DNA of 64,000 nt from Nepenthes gracilis (Eukaryota > Streptophyta > Magnoliopsida > Caryophyllales > Nepenthaceae): NCBI GenBank assembly GCA_033239525.1, contig BSYO01000013.1:5666501-5730500 (forward strand), written 5' to 3'. Below, in pieces: positions 24,001 to 35,399 of the stretch. Both the position numbers and the translations under genes were made by a program. Every line of letters begins with the position of its first letter. Within the stretch, counting starts at the first letter, position 1. Below the pieces are notes generated by a model. That model was not told the DNA's origin. It worked only from the letters and a program-made list of their open reading frames with translations, and did no database searches.

Positions 24001-27000
24001 TAATAATAGTTAGGTAATTTTAAATTTTCTGAATCAGAGACAATCAAAATAAGATATTAAAATGCCTAATTGGATGTCACAACGTACCCGTCTATTCAAA
24101 GTATCTAATTTATTTCAAAAGACAAACACATAAATCAACACATAGCCAATGAGGTCCTATTTTGTTCTGGCTAGCGTTAAGATATTGAAGCAAAACGCCA
24201 TGCGCACAATTATGAGAAATCCAGACTTAGAAATAGGCGATGCCGATCTTATTTAGGGGCAATTTCAAAAGCAATTAATTAGTAGTTGAATTGCATCTGT
24301 CAATATTAGGCAAAACTTTGAAATCTTTGAATAAGAGAATCTAGGGAAATGAAAATAATTTATAAAAATAATTAAATTATAATTTTATTAAAAAAATTAT
24401 TTTATTAATTAGTCTAATTTTTTTATTAAAAGAATAATATTTATCTAATTAAATGTTTGGCTCTTTTTTAATTATATAAATGATAAAATTATCTGTCATT
24501 AATTAAGAATAAGTACGACAACTTTTATGAATAATGGATTCACGGTTTTCAAATTTGTATTGTAGTGGAGGTTTTAAAAACTTCATTATATTTAAAATTT
24601 GGACAACCCTTTAAGAGATTATAAGTTTGATCTTGCAAATTCTACATTATTTTATGATCAAAGAGAGATAAAATCATAATAGAGAGAAATCGATTTCAAA
24701 TCTTTTAAGAAAAAAAGCTTTAGATATACATTTATATATATACAAATAATAGTTATTTCAGATAATAAAATTATAAAATAACCTAATAATTTTAATAATT
24801 AATATAAATATTTTAATCTCATAAATTTTTTTTTTATAAACAGAAATTATATGGGGCTGTGAAATCTTTTATAAAAAGTGATAAAGACTAAAAACTTTTT
24901 GTTTTAAGAGCATGGCATGGCTTAATATGCACAACTATGGTACTTTATATATCTAACAATGTTATAGAGATCAAGAAGCACAAATGACATAAAATTTAAG
25001 AAATATTTTAAGGCTTGTATTATTACTGATTTTTTTCAATGTAAAATTTGCCCCTTAGAGATATACATGGTTGCTATGAATTTACTTTAGAATATAATGA
25101 TATATTATATTTGATCATATCTTATATTAATGGAATCAAACTATGGAGTTTTTATGAAAAAAACATAATTATCAAACACTTCATATTTAATATTTGCAAA
25201 GATCAATGGTAAGATTGATCTGATTTTTTCAATTTTTTTTGAAAAATTATCGTATCATTTGGGTATTATAGACGCTAATAATCGTAAAAATTAAACAACG
25301 AAAAGTTAAGTCATTGCGGATATTCAGTAATTAACTCCAAAAAGTACAACAAACAATTGCACCCGTGCAAATGGTGAGAATTCAAAGAAAACACCTAGCA
25401 CAGATTCATATACATTTGTACAAGTTGTTGAGCACTATTTCAGGTAACTTATAAGAAAAAACATTTAAGAATATTTTTATGATATATCTGATGATAAAAT
25501 ATTTTATTTATCTATTTATTTTATATAAGTTCTTTTTTTTTAAAATAATTAGGTACTCATATATATATATATATATTCTTTTTTAAATATCATATACACG
25601 TCCTTTTATGTACCTTATGGCTTGACAAGAGAGTAAAAATGCAATCTAGCACACCCAAAAAAAACTTATATCTATTCCCCCCACCCCCCAAACCCAAAAG
25701 TGCAAAAACCATGATCCACATATGATGAATTATCAATTAACACTTACCGATATGCCATCAACATGAAATAGGTCTTTATCAAAACAGAAGTTCTAGATGA
25801 AACCGTTATTTTATCTTTGTTAAAAAAAAAAAAAAGTCAAAGAAATAAGCATTCTAGTCCATCCAGATAAAATAAATTATAATAACTAATACAAGTCTAA
25901 ATTAAATGTTAATATAAGATTTAATATTCCATTTATTCGCCGCTCATCTAATAACTCTAGATCAGTGATCATAGGACTAGGCACACTTGACACTCGTATG
26001 AATAATTTTTCAAATCTTTTAAATAGCTATTGAAAAAACAAGTGATACACTAATTTCTCAAAAGTTGTAAAAAACACAATACAAAAGATGATGAAAGATA
26101 GTCTATTTGATACTCCAAGCTGGTCTTCAATGGCAAGCTAAAAGATGAAGGCTTGAGAATGATGGAACTTAGAACTCCTAACTAAGAAGCCCTATAGACT
26201 TTCGGACTCCGGTTCCTATATAATGAAGTCACAACAAACAGAGCATGGATCATAAGTCAGCCACTAATGAAGATTTCCACTATAAGAATGGTTGGAGGCA
26301 TCCATCTTTGAAGAGTGCTCTAGATAATGACCACCACCTTCCCGCCTAGATGGCCATACTAATTGTAACGTGATTTGGAAAAATAACGGAGAGAAACCCA
26401 ATTGGATCATTTGTAATCCCCACAACATGATACATGAAAAGTTACTGTAAGACCCTAAAATTCTTAATTTTGTGGAAGCTCTAGTACATGAATTGAAGGA
26501 TCTTTATAGTCTAAATGTTTCTATTTTTAATTCAGTGTCATCTGACCTAATTTACCCAAATAAAAGAGCAACCACCCACCACAAGTCGCCTGAGTTGTTT
26601 AGCCAACAATGCTTTATTCCATGCGACCCAACATTTAACCCACATCTTCATTTTTTTCAGGTTTGTAAACCTTATTCCAAACCATCTTTGTTAAAGTCTC
26701 ACCAAAGTTAGGACGATACCAGAGAAATCTCTATAGAATATTGTCAATTTTTCTCAAAATCAATTTAGAAAAGATAAAAATAGAATATCAGTACGACTAA
26801 ATATTTAATAAAATATTTGAAATAAATTATAGTTTATACTAAAAGAAAGCAATTTTTTCAAGACATCTAAAACTTCTATATATAAGAACCTAACTATTAG
26901 GTCTCTTTATTGGTTTCGAATAATTAGCAAAATTATTCAATCTCAATTAATAAATTTAATTAATATTATTCCTTATAACATCTCAAGACTAAAAAAAATG

Positions 27001-29029
27001 AGATCGACAAAATTTTTAAAATCTCACAAGTTTATACTTCAAACATGACTATGACATTATATATTGACAATCACATTACAAGACCCAAAATGCCACATCA
27101 TCAAGTGGTTGAAAGTTTTTAACCATAACCTGATCCCAAATATTCATAGGGGAAAGTATCTTGTCGATATCTAAGTACTCACAAAATCATGACTCAATAT
27201 GCTACTAAAATATAACCAATTGTCCAACATAAATAGCCAATGAGAACGTCACAGCATTTATGTGATATAATCCATTATCCAAATAAAATTATACATTCTA
27301 AACTAATGTATTGGGTGCAGTACAACATCCGATCATTTTCAATTACACATTCTAACTTTTCTTGAGCAATCTTATTACCAACTTTTTCAACCTGCAAGTG
27401 TGTTCTGAACTCACTAATGTGAATGGAGTTAATGAAGAAAATAAAAGTAATGATGAGTTAAATACTCAGTAAAACATATAATTTATATAATAAAATATAT
27501 AATTTATCTCAAAATTATAATGGAATGAACATGATTAAAATTTAGATGTAAGATTATAAAATTTTCATATCATATATAATTTTAAATTGATAATTTAAAT
27601 TTTTTATTCTAACTAATACACTATGAAAATATACTCAAACATACTAATTCTTATGAATCAAAAGTTAATAGGGCCTTACCGACAAAAGAGCAAATAATCA
27701 AAACCCAAGTTATATTTGCTTTTATATAATTAAAGACCATACACTATTATTTAAAACTTATAGATAAACCATCATATATATAATATTGTAAATAAAGTTG
27801 AACGCTACTTTTGCCTCGTGAATGATAGGTTTAAATCTCGATTATCACTATAATATATTAAAATATGTCATAACATACCACCACTAATTTCTAATAATAA
27901 TTTGATACATAATGAAAGAAAAACTCTATACAAATATAAATAATTTTTTATATTTTCTCACTCTAAAAAAATATCTTTAATTATTTTACAAATTATAGAA
28001 TTTACATTCAAATTATTCCAAATTCTTATTATATAATGACTTAAATTTCTATGAAAATTTGAACATACTTATGTTAAAATATACAATGCTTCATTATGAG
28101 ACTTTCAAACATATGGAACTGCCTGTAACAAAAATTATAGAAAAACAACAACCTTCCATGATTTTGACATTTCATTTTCATTAACAAAGATGCAAGAGTG
28201 ATTTATAGAAATTTCAAAACATGCACAGCGTTGGACATGCTGGGCATTATGTACGAAAATCAAACATACAAGAGTATTAAATCAAGATGTCATAACATAT
28301 GTGAAAGAAAATTATGAAAATTAATTCAACAATACAATATGCATAGGTTTAGATATAGATTTTATACAATATCGTAAAAAATAATAAGAATAATGCATGC
28401 ATATGATGAATAAATATCTTAAATACAAAAATATAGTATATATAAATATTTAAAATAATAAATACTCAAAGAGGTAGAAAGAAATCAGCAACAAAGGAAA
28501 TAAACTTGGGATACACTTGCCTGAATTTTAAATTTATCAAAATCTTCCTTAAATTCACCTTAAATGATCTCCTCTTGCATTGTCTCTTCTCTCTTTCTTT
28601 CTCTCTTTTCTCAAAATCTGATAAAAATTAATCAAAAATTAGTCAAACATGACTTTTATAAAAGACTGGTGCATGTGTACCTATCAGGCACGTATTGGGT
28701 ACCGCGACAAAATACTGTGACACACGAGCACCACTTCAAGCGCATATCAGATATTGGTAATCTGTTAAAAGTGTATATGAGCATCCACTGGACATGCATT
28801 AGATATAGACATTCTACCAAAAGTACACTCAGGCTCTAATTAGGCATCCTGTAAGCACATCCTCTTTGCCTATAACACACAAGTTTGCACCCAGGCACTG
28901 GTCAAGCTTTATTCAATCCAATGTGATCTGATCAAAATATTAACTTTAACTTAATTTTCACTTGACCCCAAAACCTTTTTTTTAACTTAATTAATCATGA
29001 TTAAGATTATAAGTTAAAATTTACACATT
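24001..29029. other. AT-rich intergenic region with repeat traces
   Basis: No gene is supported across about 5 kb. The part from 26100 to 26720 is less AT-rich and contains CTGTAAGACCCTAAAATTCTT-like sequence of the kind often seen in LTR ends. 26940-28860 has CT-rich and AT-rich alternation similar in texture to 35400-37200, so both may be the same repeat class. No coding domain or LTR pair could be shown. Confidence 0.3.
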
Positions 29030-30512
29030 GCATTGACAGTTCGAGGCAAATTGCTGGAAAGAAAAAAGGTACACTCCCAAATAATGGACAGGAAGAGTAC
29101 CGACCTTGAACCCAGTGATCTCATTGACATCCTTAACAAAGTGTCTGTCTAAGCAACTAATAGAATATTACCTTTTATTAAGACTAGCACCATACTAGGA
29201 AAGCAAGCGAATTACTGATATATGATTTCTATAGACTATTGGACGATTGTAAAAAAAATAAGAAAAAAATGAGAAGGTTGTCCATGAAAACTAGCATCTG
29301 GCTCTTCGTTTCCTTACATCTCCAATGGTAGTTGAAAGCAGAATTATCAGTTGTTTTAACCTTAATAATATCATAGAGGTTCATCATGTAAAAAATGAAC
29401 AAATAGAATGATAAGGGGTCCCCTTGACAAATGCCTCTTCCCCTTTGAAGAAACCCGAGGATTCCCTATTGATAGAGATGAGTAGCATCAAAATGGTAAT
29501 GCATTCTTTAACCAACTAATAACACAACAAGAAAACCATAATTTTAAATTTGCGAACACAAAGTCCAATTCCACTTATCATAAGCTTTCATGAACCCAAC
29601 TTCATAGCACACCAATTAGAACCTTCATTCAAGTAATACTTATGAATTGATTCCTATGTGAGAAGAATATTGTCTCCAATGTGCCTTCCCTACACAAAAT
29701 CCATTAGACATGCGTTTACTAAGAACGGGAGTTTGACTAAAGTCAATTTGTAAAACTTTTAGAAATGATTTTATATATCATATTATAACAAAGATATCAG
29801 TCTAAAGCTAGAGACTTTGGTTGGAGCACTAATCTTTGGTATAAGATAAATTGTGTACACTTAATCTGCATAAGGAGCTATCCCATATGAAAGAAGTCAA
29901 CAACCATTTCAGAAATAAGATTTTCACCAATATCCCAAAAGCGTTTGAAAAAGGGAGAAGAGAGCCTACCAGGCCCCCACGGCATTGGAATCTCTAAAAC
30001 TAAACACAATCGGGTGGATATAACCATGAGAAGATAAGGCCAAAAGACCTATGAGATGGCTGGTTGGCACTGAATTCAAAACAAAGAGCCTCAGATCTCC
30101 TAGATCAACTAGCCTCCCCATTGCACAATGAACAAACATATTGGAAAAGTAATCGATGACAGCGCCATGAGACTCCTCATTTGATGCAGTATTTGTCCTA
30201 TGGGGCCCCTACGATTCTAGTTCTTTTTGATAGCTTTGAAGAAGTAGCTCGAGTTTACATCACCCTCATAAAAACGCCTAACCTTAGCCCTCTATTTGAG
30301 AAAAGTCTCTCCATATAAAGTACCTCCCTTGAAGCTTCCCTTGCTAAACTCCCATCTAAAATGGCATTAAGGTAAAAGGGAGCCCCTTGCAAGGCCTCCC
30401 GAGCCACCTCTAAGGCATCATTTGCAGAAACAACAACCATTATCAAGTCGCCTATATCTTTAATGATAGCTTTAATAGTCTTCTTAGTTTGCTTGAACTT
30501 AGAGATACCTTA

Positions 30513-30949
30513 CGGCACGTTTGGTTGCTGGAATGGAATAAGGTGGGAATAGAATAGTTATTCCCAGGGAATAGAATTAGATGGGAATAAAGTTGGGAAT
30601 TGTTATTCCTATGTTTGGTTGTTGGAATAGAGTTAGTTGGGAATTTGTATTATAATATTTGGTTTGTAGAATTGTATGAGGAATAAGGTGAGAATTTATC
30701 GGAATGACGCTTTTACCCTTATAATAATAATAAAAAGAATAATAATAATAAATAATAAAAGTAATAAAAATAAAAATAAAAATAATAACAATAATAATAA
30801 TAATAATAAAAGTAATAATAAAAAAATAATATTATTATTATTATTAAAAATAAAAATAAAAATAAAAATAATAAAATAATAATAATAATAATAATAATAG
30901 TAATAAAAATAAAAATAATAAAAATAAAAAATAATAATAATAATAAAAG

Positions 30950-30982
<33 letters not shown>

Positions 30983-30986
30983 TAAA

Positions 30987-31053
<67 letters not shown>

Positions 31054-31283
31054 TGGGGCAAATTTGGGTTAATAAAATTATTGGGTGGGAATTTTTTTTC
31101 CTCCCTAATAAGGAATAAAAAATACCTAATGCCACCAAGGAATAGTTATTCCTTGTAATCAAGGAATAACTATTCCTTCGGGAATTGTTATTCCCAACTT
31201 AAGTGTAACCAAACGGTGAAATAGTAATTTTACCAAAAATAAGGAGGGAATAGAATTTCTATTCCCTCCAACCAAACATGAGG
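30513..31283. mobile_element. PIF/Harbinger (Tourist-like) MITE with expanded AAT microsatellite
   Basis: Terminal inverted repeats match at 12 of 15 positions (CGGCACGTTTGGTTG at the left; the right end reads CCTCATGTTTGGTTG on the opposite strand). The element is flanked by TTA on both sides (30510-30512 and 31284-31286), the target duplication known for PIF/Harbinger elements. Further inward, GGAATAG/TATTCC words are repeated many times in both orientations. The centre is replaced by about 330 bp of (AAT)n. There is no transposase, so it is non-autonomous. It sits inside the LINE remnant, at the left edge of a larger insertion. Confidence 0.8.
30719..31052. repeat. (AAT)n compound microsatellite
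   Basis: Nearly uninterrupted AAT/ATT triplets with A-rich variants (AAAAT units). Strand polarity switches at 30830-30845 and 30968-30982, where ATT runs meet AAT runs and form small inverted repeats. Long open frames rich in isoleucine or leucine on the minus strand are artefacts of this repeat. Confidence 0.97.
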
Positions 31284-31286
31284 TTA

Positions 31287-32628
31287 GAACTATTAAATTT
31301 GGTCACTTCCTTATAGGTAACCCAACAAACAGGTTTGTCATCGATGGATTTCTCGAGAGCAAATAATAGAGCGCATTTGCCGAAGTGAAAATCCAAAAAA
31401 AATTGCCTGGGCAAGGTAAAGTGCCGATCAACGAAGGTTAACCGGCTAAAGGTGCAAAATGGCCAGTCAACTCAATTTCTGGAGAGCAAATGATGGAGTG
31501 CATTTGTCGAAATGAAAATCTGAAAAAAATTGATCGGGCAAGGTAAAGTGTCGATCAACAAAGGTTAACCCGCTAAAGGTGCAAAATGGCCGGTCAACCT
31601 AAAGGTGCAAAATGGCCGGTCAAGGAGGCAGATAGCGGAATGCCCGCGGAAGCCTTTGGTGCAAAATTACATATTAACGGGTTGACCGACAAATGAGGTA
31701 AAATGACAGGCACACAGTGCTGAAAAGCCCGAGAATATGGCTGAGTGCACAAGAAAGCTCAAGGATATGGGCTGAGTGTACAGTAGCATCTGAGGACTCC
31801 GTGACAGCCAATGGCACAGTTGGTCTGCAGACTTGAGCGCAGTAAGATCCGAGGACATTGTAGAGAGCTGGCAATTGATGTTGCGGATAGTTGGCTGTCA
31901 AGAGTTTGTGGTAGGTTTTTTAGAGCACGCAGCTGACTTGCGGGGCACGTCTTTTGAACAGTACAGAGCAAGCACTGTCTGTAGGGAGTTTAGAAACTGG
32001 TGAAGGCACAAGAATGACAGGGACAGCATAAGAAATCATCTACAATGTGGCTAGTTGAACAGATGGGATTTGGTAGAGTTGGATCATTATAAAGGCGTAC
32101 CAGGAGCTTCAATTTAGTATGTGAGAAATCACCAAAGCACAAGGGTGCAGGCTGCACCTTGTGGCACACAGTGAGGTGTGTGGGGAGCTAAGTGCTTGGA
32201 ACTCTAGCAGCAATGTGAAGGGCTGCAAAGAGAGCAACCGCGGCAGAGGCTACTGGTGTGGTAGACAACAGTCTACCGTTACACTTATAAAATCTGTGAG
32301 TAGAGTGCACCATCAGTAAGAAGAAAGAGAGAAAAAACAGAGCGAATTAAGATTGAATGAGAGTTTTCTTACTTACTCTGGAGAGATTTTTCTTGTTCTA
32401 TTTCGAATATGTAGCGGATACTCTATCTCAAAATTTTTGTAACCATTTTATATAGTGAAATTTGTTTGTGGACTATGTTTCGTGGCTTTTTTCCTTCGGT
32501 TTATGAAGGATTTTCACGTAAAAAATATTATATATCTTTTATTTTTTGTTGCCTTAAATTGGTAGCTGACGATAACGGGGGATTCAGGTTTTTTATTGCG
32601 CTGGATCGGGTAAATTCGGGTGCTGAAC
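31287..32628 (+). mobile_element. Insertion in the LINE, probable copia-type LTR or LTR-derived piece
   Basis: Removing 30513-32628 brings the two LINE halves together in frame at the expected place between endonuclease and RT. CCTTA lies at both edges (30508-30512 and 32629-32633), giving a 5-bp target-site duplication. The MITE then appears to have landed in the TTA of the left duplication. The 1.34-kb body has a promoter-like ATTATAAAGG (about 32085), a transcript-leader-like region and a U5-like stretch with TTTTCACGTAAAAAATATT (32510-32530). A TTGGTAGCTGA word (about 32560) could be a worn tRNA-Met primer-binding site. Ends are not TG...CA, so the exact class is uncertain. Confidence 0.5.
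31355..31623 (+). repeat. Two and a bit tandem copies of a 127-bp unit
   Basis: Unit one starts at GAGAGCAAATAATAGAG (31355) and unit two at GAGAGCAAATGATGGAG (31482), period 127 bp. A third, very short partial unit repeats CTAAAGGTGCAAAATGGCCGG at 31599-31619. Tandem copies in the upstream part of LTRs are often promoter repeats, but that role is inferred. Confidence 0.85.
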
Positions 32629-34304
32629 CCTTACAAGAACATGGGCACATCATCCACTATAGCAATCCAAGAGTGTTCTATGGATTCATGAAATTTAGGA
32701 TGAATCACAATAAAGTTAATGAATCCAAAACTTTCCTCCCAGACAGGGCCTTGGATGCTGGAGATAAGGATACATGTGGAGTGGTTAGAGATACTAGCAT
32801 AGCTAAGAAATGCTTGATATCAAACACATTTGGCAAACCAAACCTCATTTACATAAATCCTATTCAACTTCTTATAAATAGGTTCATGGTTATCTCTGGA
32901 TTTACATAACATGAATATATATCCATTGTAACTAAGATCCTAAAGACAACTATTAGAGATGCAGCATGCAAACTCCCTCAAGTCAAATTGAATCACATTA
33001 GCCCCCAAAATATCTGAATAGCATACTTACATGTTGAAATCACCAAGGAGCACCCATGAATGGTCATTTCCATAACTTGCCAGCTCCTCAATCACATTCT
33101 CGGGGGCATGCTTGTTTTTAATATATTGAGTGTTACACACAAAGAAATATCAAAGACTAATACCTTTCAGCACATCCATGACAATTCCATAAAAGAGTCG
33201 CTCGTGAATTTTGAAAATGGTAAGCCAACCAACGAAGGAATCCAACTAATCCAAATTTGACTTCCCTGGGCATTGCAATAATTCATTTGCCACGTTCAAC
33301 CACATGCAACGGATCAAGCAATAGGTGTCTCTTTCAAGCTATGAACCCTAATTTCAACCAAACTACAAATGTTAAGTCCAAAGGGTTTAATAAACTCTAT
33401 CACCACATAAACATTCTCAAGAGCATGAAGATCCTAGATATTCCGACAATCCAAACTTATCATTTGATAACCTGAGGAATGGGGGACAATCTTTTAGGGC
33501 CGTGAGATTTCTTTTCGACGAACACACTTCTCAACTCTTTTGATGAACCAACACTTGTCTTGTGGATAAGGTAGAAGGGAGGAGCACATGGCAAAACTGC
33601 ACCTAGGCCACTATTCAGTAGCTTCAAGAGGCGACTGCTCAACACAGTAATATTAGCAGTAGGCTCCTCAGTCTTCACCTCAATAGGGCAAAGCACATCA
33701 AATTGATTCAAGAAGGCAACAAGCAATTCAAGTCTCACCGATGAGGCAACGACCACACCAGTCTGCACCTAAGGGCCATCAACATCTTTCACCCCAACAC
33801 CCGACAAAGATGAGAGCTAACCAACAAAACCCCAACTATCCTCTAGTAATTTGACAGTAGATTTAGACACTTGTTTAAGTTGAGAGGGAAAAAATGCCAA
33901 TTTGTGCCCAAAGTTCCTGCAAACAAAACAAATAGATGGTTTCTATTAATAATTAACCCGAACATCCATAACCACCTCCTCGCTTGAGATGGGATCAATC
34001 CTGGTAACTAGCAAGACAGCCTCTAGAGGTCTGTCATCAATACCAATCCCAACGAAAATCTAAGTAAACCCCACTCTCTCCAACTTTTGTCTAGCCGCAC
34101 AGATCGATTTTCCACTGAGTTAGCTATGTAACAAAAGCCCTCCACCGAGAGGAATTCTAGGGGTACTCCAACGAAATTAATCCAAATGGGCATAGATTTA
34201 TGTTCGTATTTAGACAAATTCATATCCTATTTCCATTCTTTTAGGAAGATAGGTTTTCCAATAATAACCAAGGACTACTATTATTGCGTCCTCGGATCCT
34301 TATT

Positions 34305-35000
34305 CTAATAAAGACGAGGATCTGACAATAATACCAAATAATACACGTGTGGAGAGAAGGAAAATAGAGTACGCAGATTGATACACATAGAGTTTTTACG
34401 TGGAAAACCTTCCCTTGAATGAGAAGAAAAAATTACGGGACTTTTATCCGAGAACTATTTCACTATCTTGTGTTTGGTTACAAGATGTGCTCAAATACAA
34501 TAGGTTGAGGACTAAATGTATGAAAATTCTAAAAAGTCACTCTTATAACACGAGCCCTCTCTTTCTCTCTCTATTCTCTCTCTATTACTGTTAGCAAAAG
34601 TAAATATTGGGATTCTTTATTTGGTAAATAGTTAATGTATTTATAGTAATTGAGCTTCCCATGAAAGCAGTCTATGTGGCGCTAGTGTGTGTAAGGAACT
34701 CTGCCACTAACTCTACAAGCCCCTTTTCCCGTGTCAAGAAGGTTGCGTGCACGCCCGCCTTATGTGACGTTTCGTCTGCAGGGCTGCGTGCTCTGCTGGC
34801 CATCATTCCCTTTACAATCTGACATATCAGCCACCAAATTCCTAACATGTCAATTCTGCAGGTGATCCTGCGTCCAATGCCTATTTTGAATCCACGAGCC
34901 TAAGTGGACTATGAGTCCACTATGCCACGTTGGCCAGCTTTGGCTCTTGGACCTCTTGAGTCTCTTTGGGCCTGTTGGGTCCTTATAGTATCAGGGCCCA
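34305..35000 (+). mobile_element. LTR fragment with tRNA-Met-like primer-binding site, inserted in LINE ORF1
   Basis: It splits the ORF1 frame of the LINE. It carries the family core ACGTGGAAAACCTTCCC (34397 onward) with ATTACGGGAC, a CT-rich tract and, at its right end, TAGTATCAGGGCC (about 34986-34998). That differs at two positions from TGGTATCAGAGCC, the usual tRNA-iMet-complementary primer-binding site of plant copia and TRIM elements. Nothing recognisable of an internal coding region follows before LINE sequence resumes, so this is a truncated element. The left edge lies between about 34290 and 34325; no target duplication was found. Confidence 0.6.
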
Positions 35001-35399
35001 ATTCTTAAAAAATAGAGCCTAGAGTGGGTCTTGAATATCCGATACCCATCAACTATCAAGCACCAACATTGTGCCTCTAACATTGCTCAAAAGTGAAGAA
35101 TTTTTGGAGTTAATTAGCAAGCGAGAAAGGCCAAATTTTTCCTGTATCTTGCGAGCAACGGGCACTACTGCAAGAAGGGGAGTTTCTTCCTAATAAAATA
35201 CCCAACCAAAGAAAATTTCCATATCCCTGCCCCGAATTAGGCTACCTCCAGAGGAGCCCACACAAAGAGCGTATGTCCTTTGACACAAGAAGAAAAGGGT
35301 CATATGTAAACTATAAAAACTCTCCCTGCCTTATAAAAATTTAGACCACGACTCCATCGGATGGGAGCAAACTAAGAGGGAGGCGGCAATTCATTGTCA

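Larger units (their letters stand above)
29030..35357 (-). pseudogene. Degenerate L1-type LINE retrotransposon (ORF1, EN, RT), interrupted
   Basis: Reads 5' to 3' on the minus strand. 35357-35000: ORF1 start (MESWSKF) and an LAVVPVARKI..KFGLS segment. 34305-33880: rest of the ORF1 DUF4283-type region, with SMPIWINFVGVPLEF (34165-34205) and a CxxCxxFGHK zinc knuckle (33900-33940). 33480-32680: endonuclease-like sequence including HSWVLLGDFN (33033-33062). 32670-32634 and 30507-30240: linker before the RT. 30240-29030: reverse transcriptase remnants, with FYEGDVNSSYF, a stretch matching the palm region, the FADD box changed to FMDN (about 29275-29290), and GFKVGTLPVHYLGV near 29060-29100. Many stops and frameshifts make it inactive. 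Domain order and orientation are kept across two interruptions (30513-32628; about 34305-35000), so this is one element later broken by insertions. Confidence 0.85.

Noticed and set aside
30676..31162. Long open frames encoding poly-Ile/Leu/Tyr/Phe or poly-Asn
   Set aside because: They are translations of the (AAT)n microsatellite and have no protein meaning.
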